Assembly: GCF_001269985.1 (NCBI RefSeq)
Contig: NZ_BBZB01000001.1
Coordinates: 2,232,001-2,296,000 of the forward strand
Direction: 5' to 3'
Source: Pseudoalteromonas sp. '520P1 No. 423'
GTDB taxonomy: Bacteria; Pseudomonadota; Gammaproteobacteria; Enterobacterales; Alteromonadaceae
Length of the DNA: 64,000 bases
This document shows positions 1-7,695 of this stretch, piece after piece. The translations under genes and the position numbers were made by a program. Each line of letters starts with the position of its first letter. Position 1 is the first letter of the stretch. Under the pieces are notes generated by a model. That model was not told where the DNA came from. It worked only from the letters and a program-made list of their open reading frames with translations, and did no database searches.

Positions 1-88
1 ATTTTTTATGGCCTTTGTCAAAACGTACCTGTTCACCTTTTACACAAGCGCTTATACCTAATGTGATGCCTGATTGTGGTATCTTCAT
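1..88 (-). CDS. DUF523 family protein, N-terminal fragment (cut by window start)
   Basis: The minus strand opens with ATG at 88 and runs off the left edge. The 29 visible residues contain ISACVKGEQVRFDKGHK, which matches the conserved N-terminal signature of DUF523 (a Ser-Ala-Cys motif, then G-x-x-V-R-[YF]-x-x-G-H-K). In many marine gammaproteobacteria a DUF523 domain fused to DUF1722 (YbgA-like) sits beside the ECF sigma/ChrR pair and a photolyase gene. That is established context rather than something seen here. It lies 19 nt downstream of the ChrR stop codon, in the same direction, so co-transcription is likely. The function of DUF523 is not known in detail. The remainder of the gene is outside the window. 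Confidence 0.75.
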   Translation of the reverse strand, partial: MKIPQSGITLGISACVKGEQVRFDKGHKK

Positions 89-107
89 AATATGCTCCAC
101 ATACTGA

Positions 108-773
108 TTAATAAATAAAATTGCCAATAGGGTTTAAAATACGTGCGAGCCCTTTAGTAAACTGCAATGCATTGCTAGACACTGTATAACATAAACAACC
201 ATCTTTAGTTTCTGGCTTGTGGGTGTGGCTCTTAGTTAGCCATATGAAATCACCTTTTGTATATGCACCTAACTCATCTTCAAAACTACCATCAAGTAAT
301 AATGTTAGCTCAAAGCCTTTGTGAGTATGTGCAGGCACAGTCCCAGTTGGATCTATGTGTAATAAACTTGTATGAAGGTCACCTTCATTTAAATCTAACC
401 TAGCACGAGATAACTTACCTAAATTCTGCCATTGTGATTGGGCTACTTTGTCAATTGCCCTAGGGATAATATACTCATGACCTCTAACATTGACTGATTT
501 AGGTGCTACAGGCTTTTCTATATAAACTTTATCGCTTGATGTGATGCTGTCAATCATGTTCGAAAAGTCCATATCGAAATTATCAGCTGTGTTAATTTGC
601 GAGCTAGTTGATTCAAATACCGTTGTAGATTGGCTTAGTGTTAGTTCTTCAAGTTTATCCTTACAAAGGGGACACATTTCAGCATGCATTGAGATAGCTG
701 CACTGATAGATGCTGGTAGCTGACCTTTGACATGTAGTTCAAGTAATTCATGTTTTGGGTGGTGTGTGATCAT
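108..773 (-). CDS. chrR: ChrR-type zinc anti-sigma factor with C-terminal cupin
   Basis: The 221-residue product has the two-domain layout of ChrR. The N-terminal part carries a ZAS-type zinc site, with His near residues 4-8, His30, Cys34 and Cys37 (H-x3-C-x2-C). The C-terminal part is a cupin with His149, His151 and Glu155 in the HTHKGFE motif and further His at 183/185. ChrR proteins hold an ECF sigma factor inactive and release it under singlet oxygen or organic peroxide stress. The start codon overlaps the stop of the sigma gene by 4 nt (ATGA), which means translational coupling and supports a matched sigma/anti-sigma pair. The signal sensed in this organism is inferred from the family. 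Confidence 0.93.
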   Translation of the reverse strand: MITHHPKHELLELHVKGQLPASISAAISMHAEMCPLCKDKLEELTLSQSTTVFESTSSQINTADNFDMDFSNMIDSITSSDKVYIEKPVAPKSVNVRGHEYIIPRAIDKVAQSQWQNLGKLSRARLDLNEGDLHTSLLHIDPTGTVPAHTHKGFELTLLLDGSFEDELGAYTKGDFIWLTKSHTHKPETKDGCLCYTVSSNALQFTKGLARILNPIGNFIY

Positions 774-1393
774 GAATCGTCTCCTAGGTGTGATTTAAGC
801 TTACTTAATGCTGTTCTTAATCTTGATTTAACAGTACCAACCGGTATGCCCAGTTGTACTGCAATTTGTTCTTGAGATAGTTCCTGAAAATATACGCCTT
901 TGATTATCTGCTTTTGAGCTTGCGGGAGCTTATCAACGTGCTTCATTAGATTTTTATTTAGAAGGTGATCCTCAAAATCTGCAGTGTCAAGATTCTCAGA
1001 CTCTACTAAGGGCCAAATATCTTCGCTTAGCATATCCTCTCGATTAGATTTAACTTTTCTGAGCATATCAAAAGAAACGTTTCGCATAATGGTGTACACC
1101 CAAGTAGTGACTGCACCTTTGTCGGCGTTGTACATGTGGGCTTTTTTCCAAACGTTTGTCATCGTTTCTTGCAAAAGTACGTTAGCAGAGGCCTCATTAT
1201 TCAATTGCTTTATGCCAAAGCGTATAATTTTGGGTGCAAACCAACTAAATATGTTCGAGAAGGCTTGTTTGTCTCTGGTGTCTGAAATTGAACACAGCCA
1301 GCCTTTTAATTGCTCTTTATTATCTTGCTCAAGCAATGTTTTATTTATACTCATATCAGCAATGTTTCTTGTATCATTTAATGAATGCTGCAT
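770..1393 (-). CDS. ECF sigma-70 factor (RpoE/ChrR-partner group)
   Basis: This 207-residue protein has sigma region 2 at roughly residues 47-113, including the segment around VWKKAHMYNADKGAVTTWVY. It has a region 4 helix-turn-helix at about residues 155-200 (ELSQEQIAVQLGIPVGTVKSR). There is no region 1 or 3, as in ECF sigma factors. Together with the coupled ChrR gene it belongs to the photo-oxidative stress group studied in Rhodobacter. ATG at 1393 is used; a second ATG 13 codons later is possible, and neither has a strong ribosome binding site. A candidate self-recognised promoter lies just upstream (1429-1455). Likely targets are photolyase-linked genes, of which only the DUF523 start is visible. 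Confidence 0.93.
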   Translation of the reverse strand: MQHSLNDTRNIADMSINKTLLEQDNKEQLKGWLCSISDTRDKQAFSNIFSWFAPKIIRFGIKQLNNEASANVLLQETMTNVWKKAHMYNADKGAVTTWVYTIMRNVSFDMLRKVKSNREDMLSEDIWPLVESENLDTADFEDHLLNKNLMKHVDKLPQAQKQIIKGVYFQELSQEQIAVQLGIPVGTVKSRLRTALSKLKSHLGDDS

Positions 1394-1428
1394 AAAAGCT
1401 ACTTAATTATTTGTCATCATAGTAGCCA

Positions 1429-1455
1429 ATACGACGTTGTTAGATAAAAAGATCA
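1429..1455 (-). promoter_or_regulatory. Candidate ECF-sigma autoregulatory promoter
   Basis: On the minus strand TGATCT (1450-1455) is followed after exactly 15 nt by TCGTAT (1429-1434), 36 nt before the sigma start codon. The known Rhodobacter sigma-E/ChrR promoters have a TGATC-type -35 box and a short spacer, so this is a plausible autoregulated promoter. The -10 assignment is by eye. Confidence 0.45.
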
Positions 1456-1472
1456 AATAATTAAAAATTAAT

Positions 1473-2051
1473 TTATTTGCCTTTAATCACAGTATGCAAG
1501 AAATTTTCACATTGCTCAAAGTTAAGTGTGCTTATTTTTACTTTATTGAAGGTGGTAATAGGTAATATCTCTAAAATCCGGGCACAAACCCATACTTTAT
1601 CTTCAAACTTTGTTTCAGAATAAAGAGTGTTTAATTGCTTTGAATTATTAAATGCTTGATTTAGAAACTGGGTTATTTCGTCATCTTTGTGAAGCGGATC
1701 GTACTTTGTATCGTTAGCCCAATGATTTATTGGTTGTGTATCTGCTTTTAATAATCCATCAGATTCTAGATACATGTTAGATAATTTAACAAAACCTTTA
1801 GCTTGTACATCTATAGATAACAGACCATCCTTGAGTGTATCAAAATTCACTATCTCTACAATCATCCCTACATCAGCGCTGTTAAAAGTAGTTTCCTCAT
1901 TGTACATACTCAAAACGAAACCATTTGAAGAAAAAGACTCTTTGACCAACCGAATGTATTTGGGCTCAAAAATACGCAACTTTAATTTACCACCAGGTAA
2001 AATAAATATGGGTAATGGGAATATACCTAATTCCATAAATGCAACTTTCAT
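1473..2051 (-). CDS. LON peptidase substrate-binding domain protein (stand-alone)
   Basis: The 192-residue product begins with the hallmark of the Lon N-terminal domain: an acidic/hydrophobic start, then FPLP, LPGG and LRIFEPKYI (about residues 6-32). No AAA+ or Ser-Lys protease domain follows, so this is the short stand-alone LON-domain family (PUA-like fold). Such proteins are often conserved in gammaproteobacteria but lack a firm function; a role in binding protein or nucleic acid substrates is inferred from the fold. The second Met at residue 6 would also give a normal family N-terminus, so the start is uncertain by five codons. The gene is transcribed divergently from the small gene at 2170. 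Confidence 0.85.
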   Translation of the reverse strand: MKVAFMELGIFPLPIFILPGGKLKLRIFEPKYIRLVKESFSSNGFVLSMYNEETTFNSADVGMIVEIVNFDTLKDGLLSIDVQAKGFVKLSNMYLESDGLLKADTQPINHWANDTKYDPLHKDDEITQFLNQAFNNSKQLNTLYSETKFEDKVWVCARILEILPITTFNKVKISTLNFEQCENFLHTVIKGK

Positions 2052-2169
2052 ATCAAATTATATCTGATAATACGTGCCTAACAGTGATTTCGATCGCTTT
2101 GTGATTAATTGATCTGTTTGAGTTTTTAATCGTATAAAGAAGTAACAGATAGAATCTAGGATACTAGCA

Positions 2170-2427
2170 ATGCAAAATCACTTAGATCAAAAAATTTTTT
2201 TAGAAGCATTCAATACTATCATAGATAAAGGACACAAAGAGCAAGGTTATTACCTACTCGATGATGTAAAAGCTTGGCATGATTATGATGGATATTGTTG
2301 TTATATTTCATACAATAAAGTTGAGATGACTTTAATGTTTCATGGCAAATATTTACTCGATTATAAAAATGAAGGCTTACTGGAAAGCTTCATTAAAAAA
2401 GTATTGCAGATAAATAAAGGTAGATAG
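2170..2427 (+). CDS. Small conserved protein, possibly DUF3081 family
   Basis: The 85-residue soluble protein has no signal peptide or membrane segment. It contains a tyrosine- and aspartate-rich core (YYLLDDVKAWHDYDGYCCYI) and ends with a short basic helix. The pattern resembles what I remember of DUF3081, a gammaproteobacterial family of unknown function, but I cannot confirm this by search. The stop codon is followed after 1 nt by the ATG of the HAD phosphatase gene, so the two are almost certainly translated from the same transcript. The function is unknown. Confidence 0.75.
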   Translation: MQNHLDQKIFLEAFNTIIDKGHKEQGYYLLDDVKAWHDYDGYCCYISYNKVEMTLMFHGKYLLDYKNEGLLESFIKKVLQINKGR

Positions 2428-2428
2428 A

Positions 2429-3043
2429 ATGAATTTACAACGAATTAATGAGATCAAAGGTGTTATCTTTGACTTAGATAATACTTTAGTGTCTTCTTCT
2501 CTTGATTTTAAAACCTTGAAGCAAAGCATAGGCTGTTGCAGTGGTGAGGATATTTTAGAGTTTGTAAATAAAATAGAATCCAAAGAGCATAGACAACAAG
2601 CTGATGCAAAAATTTTAGCCCATGAATACGATGATGCAATGAGTTCAGAAATTCTAACCGGCGCGCATGATTTAATTGCTCACTTAAACTTATGCAACAT
2701 TCCTACTGCAATAGTGACGCGTAATAGTAAACAATCAAGTGAGCATAAAATAAAAAAACACAGTATAAATATCGAAAATGTCATAACCAGAGAAATGTTT
2801 CCTCCAAAGCCCGATCCGACTGCTTTAAATCACATTGCCAATCAATGGCAGCTTCAAAATAAAGAAGTGCTATACGTAGGTGATTATTTATATGACATAC
2901 AAGCGGCTCAAAATGCAAAAATGCAATCGTGTTTAATCTCTCATTTTGAAGAAAAACCTTATCAAGATCAGGCCGATATTGTGGTTGATACATTATCTGA
3001 GCTTAAACAATTATTAATTAAAATCAATTCAGATGTTGTTTAA
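2429..3043 (+). CDS. HAD superfamily hydrolase (subfamily IA)
   Basis: The 204-residue protein has all four HAD motifs. Motif I is VIFDLDNTLV with the nucleophile Asp15 and acid/base Asp17. Motif II is Thr97 in AIVTRNS. Motif III is Lys127 in PPKPDP. Motif IV is GDYLYD with Asp152 and Asp156. A small helical cap lies between residues 20 and 90, typical of phosphoglycolate phosphatase-like enzymes. The expected activity is hydrolysis of a small phosphorylated metabolite; the substrate cannot be read from the sequence. It follows the small unknown gene by one base, and no terminator is obvious before the SoxR-type promoter at 3069. Confidence 0.9.
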   Translation: MNLQRINEIKGVIFDLDNTLVSSSLDFKTLKQSIGCCSGEDILEFVNKIESKEHRQQADAKILAHEYDDAMSSEILTGAHDLIAHLNLCNIPTAIVTRNSKQSSEHKIKKHSINIENVITREMFPPKPDPTALNHIANQWQLQNKEVLYVGDYLYDIQAAQNAKMQSCLISHFEEKPYQDQADIVVDTLSELKQLLIKINSDVV

Positions 3044-3068
3044 TTCATATTTTATTCATTAAATCTTA

Positions 3069-3099
3069 TTGACCTTAAGTTAACTTGAGGTTTTATAGT
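3069..3099 (+). promoter_or_regulatory. SoxR-type operator inside a 19-bp-spacer promoter
   Basis: A -35 box TTGACC (3069-3074) and a -10 box TATAGT (3094-3099) are separated by exactly 19 bp, the unusual spacing of MerR-family promoters. The spacer region carries the dyad CCTTAAGTTAACTTGAGG (3073-3090). The E. coli soxS operator is CCTCAAGTTAACTTGAGG, so only one of 18 positions differs. This predicts redox-dependent activation of the MFS gene at 3131 by SoxR. No soxR gene is in the window. Confidence 0.85.
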
Positions 3100-3130
3100 C
3101 CTTTTCATCAACACTTTTAAAGGACTATTT

Positions 3131-4363
3131 ATGTCAACTGTTATCTCTATTGCAAGATTAAAACGTTTTTCAAATTTAATTTGGATAATGCAAATTGGTA
3201 ATTTTTTTATTCGTGGTACTTATTACATGGTTTGGCCATTTTTGGCTGTTATTTTATATCAAAAATTTAATTTATCGGCATCTGAAGTTGGCTTATTGCT
3301 TACAGGTTCATCGGTTTTCTCAGTGGTATTAGGCTTTTATACAGGTAATTTATCAGATAGGTTTGGTCGTAATCCTGTGATGTTAGTAGCTGCATTATTA
3401 GGAGTCATAGCCTTTGCTTGGTTGGCCGTAGCAGATACATTATTTACATTTTGTACTGCCGTGTTTTTAGCGACCTTACCGCGATCACTGTGGGATGCCC
3501 CGAGTAAAGGGGTATTAACCGATGAGTTACATGATGCTAAAGACAGAGAGTTGGCCATGCAAATGCTATATTTTTTAGTCAATGCAGGTGCAGCTATTGG
3601 CCCATTAATCGGTTTATGGGCAGGCTTAACCGGAGATCAATCTAGCTTTTTGTTTACTGCTTTTGCCTATGCTGGTTTATTATCAGCAGTGGTACTAACT
3701 TTCAAAAATAAAAAGAAGAGCAAACAAAATCAACATAAAACGTCTCATAATTTTAAGCAGATCATCGCTTTGTTATCTAAAGACCATGTATTTTTGCTGA
3801 TTATGCTCGCTAATATGCTCATTTTATTTATATACGCACAGGGCGATTCAAGCTTAATTCAATATTTAACTCGCGCTGAAATACCAGAATTAGTTACCCT
3901 GATTTCATTTATCATTGTTTTGAATTCATTAGTAATTGTGATATTTCAATTCCCATTATTAAAATTGATGGAAAACATTGATATAAAAAACAGGATATAT
4001 ATCGGCATTATATTATTGGCATTTTCACAATTAGTATTTGCTTTTAATCCCATAGATTATTTTTTTGGCTGGTTGATTGGCACCTTTATTTTAAGCTTAG
4101 GCGAGGCCATTTTATTCTCAAATATGAATGTACATTTAGATAGACTCGCACCTAAAAAGTTAAAGGGCAGTTATTTTGGTGCTGCTGGATTATGTTCACT
4201 TGGTTTTTCTTTTGCGCCTTTGCTTGGTGGCATAGTATTAGATGTGTGGGGTGGGCCTACATTATTTTTGATCGCATCTGGATTGAGTGTAGTAACCATA
4301 TTTTTATACCAAACAAGTGATAAGTTAAAACGGCCTGATTTTGAGGCTATGGAATTAGTTTAA
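3131..4363 (+). CDS. MFS transporter, predicted SoxR-regulated exporter
   Basis: This 410-residue membrane protein has about 12 hydrophobic helices. It carries the MFS loop 2-3 motif GNLSDRFGRN at residues 72-81, and a basic cytoplasmic loop near residues 190-210 divides the two halves. It resembles the drug/metabolite exporter branch of the superfamily. The ATG has the ribosome binding site AAAGGA 6 nt upstream. The promoter at 3069-3099 carries a SoxR-type operator; SoxR in non-enteric bacteria commonly controls efflux pumps and oxidoreductases exposed to redox-active compounds. Export of a redox-cycling compound is therefore a reasonable inference, but the substrate is unknown. A perfect hairpin follows at 4372. 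Confidence 0.9.
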   Translation: MSTVISIARLKRFSNLIWIMQIGNFFIRGTYYMVWPFLAVILYQKFNLSASEVGLLLTGSSVFSVVLGFYTGNLSDRFGRNPVMLVAALLGVIAFAWLAVADTLFTFCTAVFLATLPRSLWDAPSKGVLTDELHDAKDRELAMQMLYFLVNAGAAIGPLIGLWAGLTGDQSSFLFTAFAYAGLLSAVVLTFKNKKKSKQNQHKTSHNFKQIIALLSKDHVFLLIMLANMLILFIYAQGDSSLIQYLTRAEIPELVTLISFIIVLNSLVIVIFQFPLLKLMENIDIKNRIYIGIILLAFSQLVFAFNPIDYFFGWLIGTFILSLGEAILFSNMNVHLDRLAPKKLKGSYFGAAGLCSLGFSFAPLLGGIVLDVWGGPTLFLIASGLSVVTIFLYQTSDKLKRPDFEAMELV

Positions 4364-4371
4364 ATAATAAG

Positions 4372-4400
4372 ATTAGTAACCACTTAGTGTGGTTACTAAT
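4372..4400. terminator. Bidirectional hairpin between convergent genes
   Basis: ATTAGTAACCAC (4372-4383) and GTGGTTACTAAT (4389-4400) form a perfect 12-bp stem with a 5-nt loop. It lies in the 46 bp between the MFS stop and the LysR stop. There is no long U tract, but the flanks are AT-rich on both sides. Confidence 0.65.
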
Positions 4401-4409
4401 ATAATACAA

Positions 4410-5318
4410 TTATGTTTTACACCAAGCTGCATTTCTACATCGTTTTTCTAAAAAGTCTAAAAATATTCTGACCTTAGGCGGCAAATGTTCTTTATGAGGG
4501 TAAACAGCATAAACACCAACGGGGTCGAGTTCATAGTCTGTTAAAATTGGTGTTAGTTTACCTGTATATATTTGTTCACAAATTCCTAGCTTAGCAAGTG
4601 CAGAAATCCCTAAACCACTTTGAGCAGCGGATACTACAGCATCAACAGAATTTGTTTTTAAACTGCTATTAATTTGAACCTGAGTCTTATTTCTAGTGGT
4701 TTTATGAGTAAATAACCATTTTAAAGGAGAGGGCAATATAGACAGGTTAATCCATTGATGATGCACTAAATCTTCAGGTATTTTTGGCGTACCATAACGT
4801 GCTAAATAATCATTTGATGCAAATACCAAAGTAGGGCTGGAACATAGTTTTTTAGCAATTAAATTAGAGTCTTGTAACCATCCTATACGAATTGTTAAAT
4901 CTATGCCTTCTTCCACCATATTTACGACACGATCTTCTAGTAATAACTCAATTTTAAGTAAGGGATAAAGGCAGCGTAATTCTTTAATAACAGGAATAAG
5001 CTGATCTCGACCAAAGGCGATTGGACTGGCTATTCTTAATGTACCTGTTGGTTGATGCTGATATTGGCGTAGTTCATTAATGGCAATTTCAGCACGATCA
5101 ACGATTTGCTCGCAGTGTTTAAAATAAATATCGCCAGCTTCGGTTAAGCTGAGCTTACGAGTAGATCTATTAAGTAGACGTACACCTACTTCTTGCTCTA
5201 ATAAACTCACTTGTTTACTTACCGCTGATTTAGCAATGCCCAACTGGCGAGCTGCCTGCGAAAAGCTTTTTGTCTGCACTACTTTTGTAAACACGCCAAT
5301 GCGTTTTAACTCATCCAT
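4410..5318 (-). CDS. LysR family transcriptional regulator
   Basis: The 302-residue protein has a LysR winged helix-turn-helix at residues 1-60 (SFSQAARQLGIAKSAVSKQV, then LLNRSTRKLSLTEAG). A periplasmic-binding-protein-like effector domain follows from about residue 90, containing GRDQLIP. It is transcribed divergently from the Old Yellow Enzyme gene at 5440 with 121 bp between the starts. A perfect inverted repeat lies in that gap. This arrangement is usual for LysR regulators that control the neighbouring gene, so regulation of the ene-reductase is inferred. The effector is unknown. Confidence 0.92.
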   Translation of the reverse strand: MDELKRIGVFTKVVQTKSFSQAARQLGIAKSAVSKQVSLLEQEVGVRLLNRSTRKLSLTEAGDIYFKHCEQIVDRAEIAINELRQYQHQPTGTLRIASPIAFGRDQLIPVIKELRCLYPLLKIELLLEDRVVNMVEEGIDLTIRIGWLQDSNLIAKKLCSSPTLVFASNDYLARYGTPKIPEDLVHHQWINLSILPSPLKWLFTHKTTRNKTQVQINSSLKTNSVDAVVSAAQSGLGISALAKLGICEQIYTGKLTPILTDYELDPVGVYAVYPHKEHLPPKVRIFLDFLEKRCRNAAWCKT

Positions 5319-5330
5319 ATTTACCTTGAT

Positions 5331-5349
5331 TGTTCTCTTAATGAGAACA
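5331..5349. promoter_or_regulatory. Inverted repeat, likely regulator operator between LysR and OYE genes
   Basis: TGTTCTC-TTAAT-GAGAACA is a perfect 7-bp inverted repeat lying 12 nt upstream of the LysR start codon and about 90 nt before the OYE start. Its position fits autorepression and joint control of both genes. Binding by the adjacent LysR protein is inferred. Confidence 0.6.
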
Positions 5350-5439
5350 GTGTTATATAAATAGTCAATCTAGTAAAGATTTTAATAACTGCAATAATGA
5401 ATTTGTTGAAATTTGAGATAGAGATTTAGGAGAAAGGAC

Positions 5440-6477
5440 ATGACAATTGACACATTATTTAAACAAGTAGATCTCGGTGCAGGTTTAATACTAAACAATA
5501 GAGTAGTAATGGCTCCGTTAACGCGATGCATGGCGGATAATGAACTAGTACCAACGCAGGCAATGGCAGAATATTACGCAAGGCGTGCTGATACAGGCTT
5601 AATTATAACTGAAGCAACGTTGATTTCTCAATCTGCACAGGGTTATCCAAATACACCTGGTTTATATAATCAGCAACAAGTAGATGCTTGGAAAAAAGTT
5701 ACACAAAGAGTACATCAAAATGGTGGTAAAATTTTTGCGCAATTGTGGCATACAGGCAGGGTATCTCACCCCTACTTTTTAAATGGCGAAAAGCCTATGG
5801 CACCATCGGCGTTAGCTATTGAAGGTCATGTGCCTCGCATGGAAGACATGCATTACGGTGAGCCGCAAGAAATAACTCCTGAGCATATAAAGCAAGTGAT
5901 AACTGATTTTGCACTAGCTGCGGCCAATGCTAAAAAGGCAGGCTTTGATGGCGTTGAAATTCATGGCGCAAATGGCTATTTAATAGATCAATTTTTACAT
6001 TATGCAGCGAATGAAAGAGAAGATGAGTGGGGCCAAACGCCAGAAAATATGAGTCGTTTATTGTTTGATGTAATAAATGTAGTTAAAAAAGAGATAGGGC
6101 ATGTAGGTGTTCGTTTATCTCCAGCAGCCTATTTTAATATGGCACATGATTCAAAAGATGTTGCTGTATTCGATTATGTATTAGATAAATTAAATTCACT
6201 TGAACTCGCTTACGTACACACAGGTATGTTTGAAGATAGCCATATAGATTATTTAGATGGCTCTGTAACCCAGTATATTCGCAGAAATTATCACGGAACA
6301 GTCATTGCGAGTGGGGGTTATACAGCTCAAACCGGTGAGCAAGCTATATTACGTGGCGATGCTGATTTAATTGCAATTGGTCGACCATTAATTGCTAATC
6401 CAGATTACATCGAGAAAGTTAAAACTTCAAAAGTATTAACTGAATATGATGACAGCATGTTGGCAGAGCTTATTTAG
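5440..6477 (+). CDS. Alkene reductase, Old Yellow Enzyme family (NemA-like)
   Basis: The 345-residue FMN enzyme has the family length and motifs. VVMAPLTRC lies near residue 22 and IFAQLWHTGR around 98-107. The substrate-binding pair His175/Asn178 with Tyr180 sits in GVEIHGANGYLIDQF. FMN-phosphate motifs ASGGY and IGRPLIANPD are near the C-terminus. Such enzymes reduce activated C=C bonds of enones and maleimides, and some reduce nitro compounds or nitrate esters, using NAD(P)H. Cytoplasmic. The start has an AGGAG-type ribosome binding site about 10 nt upstream. The divergent LysR gene and operator suggest induction by an electrophile. Confidence 0.95.
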   Translation: MTIDTLFKQVDLGAGLILNNRVVMAPLTRCMADNELVPTQAMAEYYARRADTGLIITEATLISQSAQGYPNTPGLYNQQQVDAWKKVTQRVHQNGGKIFAQLWHTGRVSHPYFLNGEKPMAPSALAIEGHVPRMEDMHYGEPQEITPEHIKQVITDFALAAANAKKAGFDGVEIHGANGYLIDQFLHYAANEREDEWGQTPENMSRLLFDVINVVKKEIGHVGVRLSPAAYFNMAHDSKDVAVFDYVLDKLNSLELAYVHTGMFEDSHIDYLDGSVTQYIRRNYHGTVIASGGYTAQTGEQAILRGDADLIAIGRPLIANPDYIEKVKTSKVLTEYDDSMLAELI

Positions 6478-6508
6478 TACACCTTAATACGTTTTTGCTA
6501 ATTTTTTT

Positions 6509-6534
6509 AGCGTTGCCGACGAGGTAACGCTGAT
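6509..6534 (+). terminator. Hairpin downstream of the OYE gene
   Basis: AGCGTTGCC and GGTAACGCT form a 9-bp stem with one G-U pair around a 5-nt loop, about 30 nt after the OYE stop. It is followed by AT-rich sequence rather than a clean U run, so termination is only probable. Confidence 0.45.
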
Positions 6535-6570
6535 TATTTAGTTATATTGAATTCACAGCTCATCAAAATA

Positions 6571-7114
6571 ATGCTTTTTAAAAATGATTTAGTTACTTTA
6601 TTTTTAGTGCACATTAAGTGCCTTAAAATATATGGTGAGGCGTGGAATATTTGGTTTGCTAATGTACCTCATTTTGAAGAAATGGCTGAATATGTTAACC
6701 AAGCTAAAAGCAAGTGAAACGGGTAATATCGCATATGCAGTAAGGTGCAAAACAACGGGGGATATTGTCGGAACAACTCGGTACTATAACGTTGAAAGTC
6801 AGCATAAAAGGGCTTTGCTTGGTTATACTTGGTATAGTAATTCTGTGAGAAGAACAGCCATAAATTCAGAATGTAAATATCTATTATTGCAAAACTTATT
6901 TGAAAATCACCATGCTTATGCTGTTGAATTTAGAACTCACTTTTTTAATCAAGCATCTAGAAATGCCATTGAAAGATTAGGTGCTAAACAAGATGGTATT
7001 TTAAGAAATCATAAAATAATGAAAGATGGATCACTAAGAGATACTGTTGTTTATTCCATCATTTCTACTGAATGGCCTGCTGTAAAATGTAATTTAATAA
7101 ATAAACTAAATTAG
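6571..7114 (+). pseudogene. GNAT acetyltransferase (RimJ/RimL type), frameshifted
   Basis: Two reading frames together make one GNAT protein. From ATG 6571, frame 1 gives 48 residues including the family N-terminal pattern GEAWNIWFANVPHFEEMAEY, then stops at 6715-6717. The frame that continues from about 6705 to 7114 gives the rest, with the acetyl-CoA-binding segments TGDIVGTTRYYNV and NQASRNAIERLGAKQDGILR. The frames differ by one base, so a single insertion (or two-base loss) near 6700-6717 breaks the gene. If intact it would be a roughly 180-residue N-acetyltransferase of the ribosomal-protein/small-molecule type. The lesion may be real or a sequencing error. Confidence 0.8.
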
Positions 7115-7151
7115 TTATTAGTTTATTGTGATTATGTGGTCTTGAGTTAAT

Positions 7152-7598
7152 TTAAAGACCATTTACTAAATGAATTCGATGTTTTTCAAATGCATTCCAA
7201 AGTTCATCTATTTTCTTTTGGTTTGTTTGATAAAACTCTTTATTAAATGCAGCATGCCATTTTGTTTGTAAAAGACTATATTTAGTTGCAGTAAGTTTAT
7301 GTTCTAAATTTAATTCTTTACTTAAATACGTGCCTATCTGCCTATCGATAACAAACCCATCCAACTTGCCATTTGCAACAAATTTAAGACCTTGTATGGG
7401 AGTGAGGTTTAACGAACTTAATACATTTTTATCTGTTAATATTGTTCGCACTACATAACCTAAAGGCGCAGATAAATCATATTTTGCTAATGGGTAATAT
7501 ACATTGAGGTTTAATCCATTTTTATTAATTAAAGGATTTTGAGTTTTATCTAAATCAAAAGGTTTTATTTTTAGGTAAAGTCGCCAGTATGAAGGCTT
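7152..7598 (-). pseudogene. C-terminal remnant of a periplasmic solute-binding protein
   Basis: The open frame on the minus strand starts after a TGA at 7599-7601 with no good start codon and no signal peptide; a GTG at 7451 gives the longest annotated start. The text looks like the second lobe of a family 3 extracellular solute-binding protein. Visible pieces are LGYVVRTILTDKNVLSS, LDGFVIDRQIGTYLS and the usual helical end KKIDELWNAFEKHRI. Such proteins are about 250 residues, so the first third, with secretion signal and first lobe, is missing. It is probably a decayed gene in a patch of broken genes. No transporter permease lies nearby. Confidence 0.65.
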
Positions 7599-7695
7599 TC
7601 AGTTTGCACTTACCTTCTTCTGTTGACAGGATTTATTTTGATTTATTTCACCAGTTACGACAGAAGAGCAATCTACTGGGGAGATAGTATTATGA

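Noticed and set aside
984..1406. 140-codon open frame on the + strand opposite the sigma factor gene
   Set aside because: It lies wholly antisense to a gene with clear sigma motifs and shows no recognisable domain or ribosome site.
6632..7114. Acetyltransferase as an intact 160-residue gene from ATG 6632
   Set aside because: The first 25 or so residues from that start are an out-of-frame reading of the true GNAT N-terminus, which is seen in the neighbouring frame from 6571.
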